DNA of 64,000 nucleotides, from the NCBI GenBank assembly GCA_937960435.1, contig CALGPN010000018.1:1-64000 (forward strand), in the 5' to 3' direction. The position numbers and the translations under genes were made by a program. Shown piece by piece: positions 52,363-61,991 of this stretch. This DNA comes from an uncultured Desulfosoma sp. (lineage in GTDB: Bacteria > Desulfobacterota > Syntrophobacteria > Syntrophobacterales > DSM-9756). The stretch's first letter is position 1. Each line of letters begins with the position of its first letter. Under the pieces are notes generated by a model that did no database searches, was not told the origin of the DNA, and saw nothing but the letters and a program-made list of their open reading frames with translations.

Positions 52363-53475
52363 CTACATGGCCACGATCACAGGCTTGCCCAGTTCCCGCC
52401 GATGGTCTCGTGCTGCGGCACGCTTCTGCGCCGCCGCTTTCATCACGGTTTCCAAAACCTTGTCTGAGACGGCGGGATCCTTGCTGCGATCCATTTCTTC
52501 CACCGTCCGGCCTCGGGCGTCCAAGTACGCGGCCCGTCCCTTAGGCGTTCGCGTGATGTAGGACGTCCAGCCTTCGGGAGCTCCGAGGCCGCCGAAGGAA
52601 ATGTCCGCCAATTCCGCACTGTAGTCTTCGCAGTAGCGGCAGGCGTGGCGTTTGAGGCGGTCCAGCACGTGGATGTCCAAATGGCGCACGGATCCGTCCT
52701 TCAGGTGCACCTGAAAGGAGTCCTTGACGTTGATCTTGACCACATCGTCCCAGGAAAAGGAGCCGGCTTCGGCCAGTTGCGCACGATGGGGGGCGTCGAA
52801 GAGGAAGTTTCCGGAACAGTACAGGCCGAAGCAGAACGCAATGGATTCAGACGGCATGACGCCGAGGGTTTCCATGCGCCGAAGGGCTTGGATTTGGCAT
52901 GGGGTGCCCACCAGAGCCACCCGGCGCAAACCCTTGTTCATGAGCGGACTCAAAGCTTCCACACTGGCCCGGGCCATATACGCTTCCCCCAGCCCGGCGA
53001 CGCCGTGGCTCGTGTCGAAGAAAAAGCCTGCGCTCTCTTTGATTTCTTCCGGCGTTGTGGCCAGAAACGGTTCCCGCTCGAACCGTCCCGTTCTTCTGGC
53101 CACAATGGCGCCGTCGATATGACCCGTGTGGAACAGATGGAGCAAGAGGGCCGTGACCAAGCCCCCGTCCGTGGCGTGCCGGCGTACCTCGGGGTCCACG
53201 GCCCGGGCGATCCCAACACTCAACACCCTGCCGATGGGGGCGCTCCAGTGCAGCCGATGGTGCGTCTCCGTCTCCAGCTCGTCGATTTCCGGACAGACCG
53301 CATGACACAGACCGCACTCGATACACTTTTCCACGTCCTTGTATCGGGGACGTCCGTCCGGGCCGATTTCCAAGGCCCCATAGTTGACCGCCGTGCACAA
53401 GGAGACGCATCCGCCGCACCGATGGCACAGCCCGGGCTTGATCACCTCTTGGAGCAAATGGAAAAAGGTTTTCAT
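52363..53475 (-). CDS. FrhB/FdhB-like coenzyme F420 hydrogenase/dehydrogenase beta-subunit family protein
   Basis: CHRCGGCVSLCTAVNYGAL; CIECGLCHAVCPE; ATDGGLVTALLLHLF; VGTPCQIQALR; CRYCEDYSAELADISFGG. Confidence 0.9.
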   Translation of the reverse strand: MKTFFHLLQEVIKPGLCHRCGGCVSLCTAVNYGALEIGPDGRPRYKDVEKCIECGLCHAVCPEIDELETETHHRLHWSAPIGRVLSVGIARAVDPEVRRHATDGGLVTALLLHLFHTGHIDGAIVARRTGRFEREPFLATTPEEIKESAGFFFDTSHGVAGLGEAYMARASVEALSPLMNKGLRRVALVGTPCQIQALRRMETLGVMPSESIAFCFGLYCSGNFLFDAPHRAQLAEAGSFSWDDVVKINVKDSFQVHLKDGSVRHLDIHVLDRLKRHACRYCEDYSAELADISFGGLGAPEGWTSYITRTPKGRAAYLDARGRTVEEMDRSKDPAVSDKVLETVMKAAAQKRAAARDHRRELGKPVIVAM

Positions 53476-53489
53476 GGGCGCTCCTCCTT

Positions 53490-53927
53490 TCAGGCGGACC
53501 GGGCGTGCGCCGTCCCGCTCCCCTTGAGGGGGTTCGGGCCGAGGGCTCGGATTTTTTCCGTAAAGCGCGTCACCAGCTGGGCGAAGCGTGGCGCTTCCGC
53601 CGACGACACCCATTCGATGGCGAACCGTTGCGGATCGATGCCGACGCTTTCCAGAGCGATGCGAACGGCTTGGCTTCGGGCCAGGGCTTTGTGATTACCA
53701 TCCAGGTAATGACATTCGCCCAGGTGTCAGCCCATCACCAAAACGCCGTCGGCTCCTTTGAGGAGGGCTTTGGTGATGAGTTCCGGATGGACCATGCCGG
53801 AACACATGACCCGGATGGGCCTCATGTTCGGGGGGTACTGAAGCCGGGACACCCCGGCCAGATCGCCGCCCGCATAGGCGCACCAGTTGCACAAAAAACC
53901 GACAATGACGGGCTCGAAATCGTTCAT
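53490..53927 (-). CDS. mvhD: Selenocysteine-containing MvhD-like subunit; UGA(Sec) at 53727-53729
   Basis: [38 protein letters not shown]...[90 protein letters not shown]; aligns with Cys in paralogue 7142-7618. Confidence 0.92.
53694..53710 (-). promoter_or_regulatory. Candidate bacterial SECIS hairpin of mvhD
   Basis: AUUACC-[UGGAU]-GGUAAU, perfect 6 bp stem, starts 16 nt after UGA. Confidence 0.7.
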
Positions 53928-53942
53928 GGGGAAACTCCTTTC

Positions 53943-56900
53943 CTAAGCCAAGAGCGCGTCAATCTGGGCTTCCAACTGGGTCAGGGTGAACCCGTGGACC
54001 AGCACGCCGCCCTTGGGGCATGTGGCTTCGCACAGCCCGCACCCTTTACACAGGGAGGGTTCGGTGCGAATGCGTTTGCGCACCGTCGAGCCGTCCCGGG
54101 ACTCTTCCAGCCGAATGGCCCGGTAGGGGCACACGTCCACGCACAGGGCGCAGCCGTCGCACTTTTCGGTGACATAAGACTTGATGGCGTCCAGTTCCAT
54201 TTCTTCTTTGGACAGCACCACGGCCACTCGGGAAGCGGCGGCTCGAGCCTGGGCGATGGTTTCATCCACAGGTTTGGGATAATGGCACAAGCCCGCCACG
54301 AACAGACCGTCCACGGAAAGATCCACCGGCCGCAGCTTCGGGTGGGCTTCGGTGAGGAAACCGTCGGCGTTGACGCCGCATTTGAAAAGTTCCACCACCT
54401 CCGGCGCGGCGTTGGGTTCTACCGCGGCCGCTAGGACGAGGAAATCGGCGGGGATGCGAAGCGTGCGCCCAAGGATGGGATCCAAGACGTTCACCTGGAG
54501 CCGGCCGTTTTCCGCCGTCACCTGAGGTTTGGTCTCGAGAGTGTAGCGAACGAAAAGCACGCCGAGGGCCCGCGCTTTTTGGTAGAGCTCTTCCCGCATG
54601 CCGTAGGTGCGCATGTCGCGATAGAGGACATAGATGTCGAGGTCCGGGTTGAGGGTCTTCATGCGGATGGCGCTTTTCACCGTGTGGGTGCAGCAGACGC
54701 GCGAACAGTAAGGCCGTTTCGGCTCCCGCGACCCCACACACTGGATGAAAACGACGCTTCGGGCCCGCCGGATTCTTTCCGGTTCCCGCTCCAGCAAAGC
54801 GTCCCATTGAAGATGCGTCATCACGCGCTCATCCCGGCCGTAGAGGTATTCATCGGGCCGGGCCTCACGGCCCCCGAGGGCCAGAACCGCGGCGCCGTAA
54901 AGGATTTCCCGCTCCGTGCCGTTCACCTCCACTAGGCTTCGGAAACTGCCCACGGAACCGTCCACCGTTTTCAGCCGGGCGGATTTCAGGACCGTGATCC
55001 GAGGGTGTGTTTCCACGTGCCGGATGAGGCCTTCCAGCATGGGCCGAACCGGTTCTCCCTGGTCGTTTTCCAAAAGGTTCCAGGCGTTCCCCCCCAGACG
55101 CGATTCCCTTTCCAGGAGGACCACCTCAAAGCCTTGGTCCGCCAAGTAAAGGGCGGCGTTCATCCCGGCCACACCGCCTCCCACCACCAGAGCCCTCTGG
55201 ATGACATTGACCTTGAGGCGCCTGAGGGGCTCATTGAACATGGCCTTGGCGACGGCCATGCGCACTTGGTCCTTGGCTTTTTCCGTGGCCTTTTCGGGGT
55301 CTTGTTGATGCACCCAGGCGTTTTGATTGCGGATGTTGGCCATTTCCACCAGGAAAGGATTCAGACCGGCTTCCCGCAAGGTGTCTTGGAAGAGCGTTTC
55401 GTGCGTCCTGGGGGTGCAGGCCGCCACGACGATCCGGTTCAAACCCAGTTCTTTGATTTTTTGGGCGATGAGGTTCTGAGTGTCCGCCGAGCAGGTGAAC
55501 AAGTTGTTTTCCACATGGGCCACATGGGGCAGGGTTCTGGCGTAGTCGGCGACGGCTTTCACATCCACCGTGTTGGCGATGTTGATCCCGCAGGAACAGA
55601 CGAAAACCCCGATCTTCGGCGTCTCGCACGCCACGTCGTGTTCTTGCGGGTACGTCTTGGTGCGGGCCAGGCGACCTCGAGCCGACCACAGGCTTCGAGC
55701 GGCTTCGGCCGCCGCCGTGGAGGCTTCCGTCACGGCGTGGGGGATGGCCTTCGGACCGTGGAAGGCGCCTGTGGCGTAAATCCCGGGCCGGGTTGCCGTC
55801 ACCGGGTCGAATCCCGAGGTGCGGGCGAAGCGATGGGGCGTCAGTTCGATGCCGAGGGCGGCGGCCAGGGTTTGCGCGTCCTTGGGGGCTTCCAAACCGA
55901 TGGAAAGCACCACCAGGTCAAAGCTTTCCGTGGCGGGGCGTCCGTCGTCATCCACGTACTGGATCACGGCGCCCTTGTTGTCCGGCCCCGGTTCGATGGT
56001 GTGGGGGCGGGCCCGCACGAAGCGAAGGCCCCGCTCTTGCGCGTTCATGAGGTAGCGTTCGAAATCTTTGCCGTGGGTGCGCATATCCATATAAAAAACG
56101 GCTTGTTCCAGACCATTGCCGCTGCAGTGTTCCGCGGTGACCATGGCCTGCTTGAGGGCGTACATGCAGCAGACGCTGGAACAATAGGCGTTGCTGCACT
56201 GATGGATGTTGCGCGATCCCACGCATTGGATCCAGGCGATCTTTCGCGGTTCTTCCTCGTCGGACGGTCGGACCAGATGGCCCAGATGCGGCCCGTTGGA
56301 GGCCAACAGGCGTTCGTATTCGAGACCGGTGACCACATCCCGGATCCGGCCGTAGCCGTAGGTGTCCAAACGGGTGGGATCGAAGCCGTCGAAACCCGCC
56401 GCCACAATGACGGCTCCCACATCCAGCGTGAAGGTCTTGTCCGTGTCCTGAAAATTGATGGCGCCCGTGGGACAGAACTTTTCGCACGCGCGGCACTTGC
56501 CTCGCGTCAGATAGAGACAATGGGCGGCGTCGATGGCGTACTTGAGGGGGACCGCTTGGCCGTACTTGATGTAGGCCGCTTTGTGCTTCCCCAGACCCAT
56601 GTTGAAGGGATCCTCCACTCTTTTGGGGCATTTTTCCGCGCACAGTCCGCAGGCGATGCACTTGTCCATGTCCACGTAACGAGGCTTTTGGTGGACGGTG
56701 ACGTGAAAATGCCCGAGGGATCCGGAAACTTGGACGATTTCAGAAAGGGTGAGCAGTTCGACGTTCAGATGGCGGCCGACCTCGACCAGCTTGGGGGCGA
56801 TGATTCACATGGCGCAGTCGTTGGTGGGAAAGGTCTTGTCCAGCTGGGCCATGACCCCGCCGATGCCCGAGGTCTTTTCCACCAGAAAGACCTTGTAGCC

Positions 56901-56984
56901 GGAATCGGCCAAATCCAGGGTGGCTTGGATGCCGGCGATGCCGCCTCCCACCACCAGAATCGATCCAATGGGCTCCTGGTTCAT
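53943..56984 (-). CDS. hdrA: Selenocysteine-containing HdrA-like protein; UGA(Sec) at 56805-56807
   Basis: [29 protein letters not shown]...[40 protein letters not shown] in frame into the 910 aa ORF; ggagg RBS. Confidence 0.92.
56772..56789 (-). promoter_or_regulatory. Candidate bacterial SECIS hairpin of hdrA (cluster B)
   Basis: C-UGGUC-[GAGGUC]-GGCCG-C, 5 bp stem with a terminal mismatch; same position and loop as in cluster A hdrA. Confidence 0.5.
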
Positions 56985-57052
56985 GCCGTGTCCTCCCTGC
57001 GTGGGGTGATGTGGGATGGTTTTCGCTTCCCCCCATACGCCGCCGGCGAAAA

Positions 57053-57075
57053 TTGTGCAAGCCTTTTTTGCACAA
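57053..57075. promoter_or_regulatory. Candidate operator upstream of cluster B hdrA
   Basis: TTGTGCAA-N7-TTGCACAA perfect inverted repeat, plus an extra TGCACAA at 57078-57084. Confidence 0.55.
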
Positions 57076-57085
57076 AATGCACAAT

Positions 57086-57916
57086 TCATGAAACACCCCG
57101 CCAGCGCACGGCCAGGGGGTTGCGCTCCGGCAACCGGGCGTAGCGCACGTCGGGGGACCCCACCATGAGGCATCCCGTGACCGTGTGGTCGTCCGGAAGT
57201 TCCAAGAGCCGGGCCAGATCGGGCCGTTCCATGGCGAAGGCGTTCACGTATCCGGCCCAGCAGGTGCCCAGCCCCAGGGCCGTGGCGTAGAGCTCCACGT
57301 ACTCCAGGGCAAGAAACGTCGTCACGCGGGCGGCCCTGTGGGTGCGGGGGGCTGAAGCGACCACAAGGTGCGGGGCGTTTCTCAGGATGCGGTCTTCCCC
57401 TTTGTCATAGGCGCGGACGATCCCTTCCATGTGCCATTGCCCGGCCAGGGGCGACCCGGCGGCGATGAGTTCGCGCATCCACGTGACGACCCCATCGCGA
57501 ACGGCGTCCATGAGGTCCCGGGTCAAGACGACGGTAAAGGTAAGGCCTTGGGAATTGTGGCCCGAAGGGGCGTAGCGGGCGGCCTGCAGGAGCTTTTCCA
57601 AAAGCTCTTGAGAGACGCTTTCCGGTCGATAGCAGCGAATGGAGCGCCGGGATCGGAGGAAGAGGAGGGCCGTTTCCGGGTCCAGGACGGGAAAGCGCAG
57701 AAGGGGGCTTTGGGCGGCGAGGGGTGCCCGAACGTTGTCCAGAGCGCCGTGAGGGCACACGGCGACACAATGGCCGCAGCCGATACAAAACTGGGCCGCA
57801 CCGCGCCGCACCGTCGGCCCTTCTCGGGGATCCACCGCCAAGATTCCTGCGGGACACACCCGCGCGCACAAGCCGTCACGATCGCACTTTTCGAGATCCA
57901 CACGAATCAATGCCAT
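57086..57916 (-). CDS. Nitroreductase-family protein with N-terminal 2x[4Fe-4S] ferredoxin domain
   Basis: [42 protein letters not shown]...[24 protein letters not shown]. Confidence 0.9.
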   Translation of the reverse strand: MALIRVDLEKCDRDGLCARVCPAGILAVDPREGPTVRRGAAQFCIGCGHCVAVCPHGALDNVRAPLAAQSPLLRFPVLDPETALLFLRSRRSIRCYRPESVSQELLEKLLQAARYAPSGHNSQGLTFTVVLTRDLMDAVRDGVVTWMRELIAAGSPLAGQWHMEGIVRAYDKGEDRILRNAPHLVVASAPRTHRAARVTTFLALEYVELYATALGLGTCWAGYVNAFAMERPDLARLLELPDDHTVTGCLMVGSPDVRYARLPERNPLAVRWRGVS

Positions 57917-58269
57917 GCCATCCTCCTTTGTTTGTTTGGCTTCGGTAGCGGGGCGAGCCGACCCGGGCCGATCCCCGCCGCGCCAGGATGCTTTCGATAC
58001 GCACTCCCGCGGCGCTTTCCTCCCAAGAGCGCCTCTCAGACCATAACAGGTCCCGGAAGGATCCCGAAGGGGCTCTCTGAGGGTTTTTCAGCGGCGCCCA
58101 GGATCGTAAGGTTCGGCCTGCGCACCCGGTGCCGTGGCGGCTTTTCGAAAAAGTGTTTCGTTTCCGGCGAAGAAGAACACGCCGTTGTCGTGGGGTTCTC
58201 GCGTGAGGCGCAAACCGTTCTGGGAGGAAAGGGGGGGCAACCTGGGGCCGGGCCCCAGGCTGAGGACGG

Positions 58270-58614
58270 TTAGTGATAATCGTGGGTTCCGAAAAAGACG
58301 GGAGCGCCGAACTTGGCCTGAAGCATTTCGGCCAGTTGTTCGGGGGTGGCGTAGGGGCAGCCGGGTTTGGCGTTGACGAGGCAGGAGCTGAGATAGATGG
58401 CGTCCGGCTTGATGTCCGACATCTTGATGGCCACTCCCACGTTGGGCACTGTCGAGCGACCCGGGCATTCGCACCGAACGAAAGAGGTCACCTGGACGGG
58501 TTCGCCGAATTTCCCCTCGCCCAACGCGGCCGCCTTGAGGCATCGCCATTCCCCGGAACACCCATAGCCGCTGTCCATGTATGCGCCGCACCCCACAATG
58601 GTCACCTTTTTCAT
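58270..58614 (-). CDS. CGGC-domain-like small protein
   Basis: MKKVTIVGCGAYMDSGYGCSGEWRCLKAA...SFVRCECPGRS...IYLSSCLVNAKPGCPY. Confidence 0.7.
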   Translation of the reverse strand: MKKVTIVGCGAYMDSGYGCSGEWRCLKAAALGEGKFGEPVQVTSFVRCECPGRSTVPNVGVAIKMSDIKPDAIYLSSCLVNAKPGCPYATPEQLAEMLQAKFGAPVFFGTHDYH

Positions 58615-58901
58615 CGCTTTCCTCCATGGCTCGGATCAATGACTGCGCCTTTTCCCCTTCTTGCGTCCACAAAGCATAGATCGGCGCCGCAAAAACATGA
58701 TGATTTTTTCACACACTCAGACCTAAAGCAACCATTTTTAAGTAAGTCTATTCTTTTCTCGAAAGGTCAACGAACACACAGGGGCACACTTGTGTTCTCT
58801 TCGCCGTGGGTTTGGGCGGCCCGAAAGGATGCATTGACCGTGTCCCGCGGCCCTTGGTAATGTCCGCTGACTCGGATCCATCCTTTTCAGTGAGGGACGC
58901 C

Positions 58902-60155
58902 ATGCTCCGTCTTCAAAGCGCCTTCGGTCTTCTGGCCTTGACCTTCATGGCGTGGGTGTTATCGGAAAATCGGCGCCGGATCCCGTGGAGGGCGACGGCC
59001 GGGGGCCTGGTTTTGCAGCTGGCCTTAGCGGCCCTGATGGTCCGTGTGCCGTCGGTCCAGGGGGTCTTTTTCCTGCTGCATCGGGCCGTCCAGTCTCTGG
59101 CGGAAGCGACGGAGGCCGGCACAAGCCTGGTGTTCGGCTACTTGGGGGGAGGGGCTCTGCCTTTTGAACCCGCCAATCCGGGCGCGGTTTACATCTTAGG
59201 CTTTCGGGGCCTTCCTCTGGTGATCGTCATGAGCGCCTTGTCGTCCCTCTTGTTCTATTGGAAAGTCATCCCGGTGGTGGTTCGGGGCTTGGCGTGGGGT
59301 TTGCGGCGCACGACGGGCCTGGGCGGAGCGGAAGCCTTAGGCACCTGCGCCAACATCTTCGTGGGCATGGTGGAGGCCCCCCTTCTGGTGCGGCCGTATC
59401 TGGAGACCATGTCCCGCAGCGGCCTTTTTACGCTCATGACTTCCGGGATGGCCACCATTGCCGGAACCGTCATGGTCCTTTATGCGAGCGTGCTGGAAAA
59501 AACCATCCCCGGCGTGATGGGGCATTTGCTTGTGGCGTCCATCATGAGCGCTCCCGCGGCGGTGGTCGTGAGCAAGCTCATGGTGCCCCCTGGAGACCCT
59601 TCGGACAACGGCCCGGAACCTTCTCCCGTGATGCGTTCCGAGGCGCGCAGCGCCATGGATGCCGTGACCCAAGGGACCCTGGCGGGTTTGTCCCTTTTCT
59701 TGAACATCGTGGCCATGCTCATTGTGTTTGTGGCCTTGGTGCACCTCGTGAACATGGTCTTAGGCCTTCTGCCTTCGCCGACGGGGGAACCGTGGACCGT
59801 CCAGCGTCTCTTGGGTTTTGTCATGGCACCCTTGACCTGGCTCATGGGCGTGTCCTGGAAGGAAACCCTCACGGCCGGGCGGCTCATGGGTGTGAAGACG
59901 ATCCTCAATGAGTTTCTGGCCTATCTGGATCTGGCCGCCGTTCCGGAGACGGATTTGTCTCTGCGCAGCCGACTCATTATGACGTATGCTTTATGCGGGT
60001 TCGCCAATATGGGATCCCTGGGCATCATGATCGGAGGCCTGGGCGCCATGGCGCCCTCCCGGCGCTCAGAGATCGTCGGTCTCGGCCTGCGCTCCATCGT
60101 CGCGGGCACTCTGGCCACCGTCATGACCGGGGCGGTGATCGGCATCCTTTATTGA
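58902..60155 (+). CDS. Concentrative nucleoside transporter (NupC/CNT family)
   Basis: ALGTCANIFVGMVEAPLLVRPYL; LTLMTSGMATIAGTVM; GFANMGSLGIMIGGLGAMAPSRR; start may be 58860 or 58902. Confidence 0.88.
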   Translation: MLRLQSAFGLLALTFMAWVLSENRRRIPWRATAGGLVLQLALAALMVRVPSVQGVFFLLHRAVQSLAEATEAGTSLVFGYLGGGALPFEPANPGAVYILGFRGLPLVIVMSALSSLLFYWKVIPVVVRGLAWGLRRTTGLGGAEALGTCANIFVGMVEAPLLVRPYLETMSRSGLFTLMTSGMATIAGTVMVLYASVLEKTIPGVMGHLLVASIMSAPAAVVVSKLMVPPGDPSDNGPEPSPVMRSEARSAMDAVTQGTLAGLSLFLNIVAMLIVFVALVHLVNMVLGLLPSPTGEPWTVQRLLGFVMAPLTWLMGVSWKETLTAGRLMGVKTILNEFLAYLDLAAVPETDLSLRSRLIMTYALCGFANMGSLGIMIGGLGAMAPSRRSEIVGLGLRSIVAGTLATVMTGAVIGILY

Positions 60156-60181
60156 AACCGAGCGGCACGGAAAGACTTCGC

Positions 60182-61978
60182 ATGAAACACATCAGAAATT
60201 TCAGTATCATCGCGCACATCGACCACGGCAAATCCACGTTGGCCGATCGGCTGATCCAAGCGGCCGGGCTGGTGGACGCGCGCGAATTTCGCGATCAGAT
60301 CCTGGATACCTTGGATCTGGAGCGGGAGCGGGGTATCACCATCAAGAGCAACACGGTGACCCTTCCTTATACGGCGCCGGACGGCCGACGGTATGCCTTG
60401 AACCTGATCGACACCCCAGGCCATGTGGACTTTTCTTACGAGGTGTCTCGGGCTCTGGCGTCTTGTGAAGGCGTGCTGCTCCTGGTGGACGCCTCCCAAG
60501 GGGTGGAAGCCCAGACCCTGGCGAACCTTTACGCGGCCATGGAACACGACTTGGTGGTGGTTCCTGTGATCAACAAGATCGATCTGCCGTCGGCCGATGT
60601 GGATCGGGTCAAGGAGGAAATCGAAAACGAATTGGCCTTAGATGCGGACCATGCCGTGTTGTGTTCCGCCAAGGAAGGGATCGGGATCGACGATGTTTTC
60701 CAAGCCGTGGTGGAACGGATCCCGCCGCCTCGTGGCGATTCGGAAGCCCCTTTGGCGGCGTTGGTTTTCGACGCCCAGTATGATTCCTTTCGAGGGGCCG
60801 TGGTGGCGTGTCGGGTCTTTGACGGCCGAATCCGCACGGGGGATCGCATCCGCATGCTTTCCAACGGCGCCGTCTACAAGGTGGAGGAAGTGGGGGTTTT
60901 TCGGTTGAAAAGGGAGCCCAGGCCCGTGCTGGAAGCGGGAGAGGTGGGCTACATCATCGCCGGGATCAAGACCGTGAGCGATGTGAGGATCGGCGATACG
61001 ATCACCCTGGATGACCGGCCCACGGCCCGGCCCCTCCCGGGGTTTCGAGCGGTGAAACCTGTCGTTTTCTCATCCATTTATCCCGTCTCGTCCGATGATT
61101 ATGCCTCACTTCAGGATGCTTTGGAAAAATACAAACTGAACGATGCGGCCTTGGTCTACCAAAAGGATTCGTCGGCAGCCTTAGGCCAAGGCTTTCGCTG
61201 CGGCTTCCTGGGGTTGCTCCATTTGGAAATCGTCCAGGAACGGCTCGAGCGCGAATACGATCAGTCCATTATCATGACCATTCCCAGTGTCCAGTATCGT
61301 TTCACGCTGGAGAGCGGGGAGACGGTCACGGTGGAAAATCCTCAGTATTATCCTGACCCGGCGTCCATCAAGGCCACGGAAGAGCCGTACATTCGGGCGA
61401 GCATCCTGTGCCCGGAGCGGTTCATGGGCGCGGTGATGAAGCTGTGCACGGAACGGCGGGGGGAAAACCCGCGGTTCAGCGTCCCGGGTCCGGGCCGGGT
61501 GGAAATCGTCTTCGACATGCCTTTGGCGGAAGTCATCTACGATTTTTACGATCGTCTGAAGACGGTGACGCAAGGTTACGGTTCTTTCGATTACGAAATG
61601 ATCGGCTACCGTCCCAGTGATCTTGTGAAGCTGGATATTCTGGTCAACGGGGAGAAGGTGGATGCCTTGTCCCTCATTGTCCATCGGGATCGAGCTCGGC
61701 CTTGGGCAGTCCAGGTATGCGATCGGCTCAAAGAAGAGATTCCGAGGCATCAGTTCAAGATTGCCATCCAGGGCGCCGTAGGGGGAAAGATCATCGCCCG
61801 GTCGACCATTTCGCCTTTCCGCAAGGATGTCACCGCCAAGTGCTACGGGGGCGATATCACACGGAAGCGAAAGCTTCTGGAAAAGCAGAAAAAAGGCAAA
61901 AAGCGCATGAAGATGGTGGGGTCGGTGTCCATCCCGCAGAGCGCCTTCGTGGCGGTCTTGAAAACGGACAAGGAGTAG
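60182..61978 (+). CDS. lepA: Elongation factor 4 (LepA)
   Basis: MKHIRNFSIIAHIDHGKSTLADRLIQ; DTPGHVDFSYEVSRALA; C-terminal LepA domain ending KKGKKRMKMVGSVSIPQSAFVAVLK. Confidence 0.97.
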   Translation: MKHIRNFSIIAHIDHGKSTLADRLIQAAGLVDAREFRDQILDTLDLERERGITIKSNTVTLPYTAPDGRRYALNLIDTPGHVDFSYEVSRALASCEGVLLLVDASQGVEAQTLANLYAAMEHDLVVVPVINKIDLPSADVDRVKEEIENELALDADHAVLCSAKEGIGIDDVFQAVVERIPPPRGDSEAPLAALVFDAQYDSFRGAVVACRVFDGRIRTGDRIRMLSNGAVYKVEEVGVFRLKREPRPVLEAGEVGYIIAGIKTVSDVRIGDTITLDDRPTARPLPGFRAVKPVVFSSIYPVSSDDYASLQDALEKYKLNDAALVYQKDSSAALGQGFRCGFLGLLHLEIVQERLEREYDQSIIMTIPSVQYRFTLESGETVTVENPQYYPDPASIKATEEPYIRASILCPERFMGAVMKLCTERRGENPRFSVPGPGRVEIVFDMPLAEVIYDFYDRLKTVTQGYGSFDYEMIGYRPSDLVKLDILVNGEKVDALSLIVHRDRARPWAVQVCDRLKEEIPRHQFKIAIQGAVGGKIIARSTISPFRKDVTAKCYGGDITRKRKLLEKQKKGKKRMKMVGSVSIPQSAFVAVLKTDKE

Positions 61979-61991
61979 GAGGGGGAAAGCC

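Noticed and set aside
55005-57143. 712 aa plus-strand ORF
   Set aside because: Antisense shadow of the cluster B hdrA; no motif
58772-58797. GAACACA-N12-TGTGTTC inverted repeat upstream of the CNT transporter
   Set aside because: Could be an operator, but arms are short, spacing is long and no supporting second copy was seen
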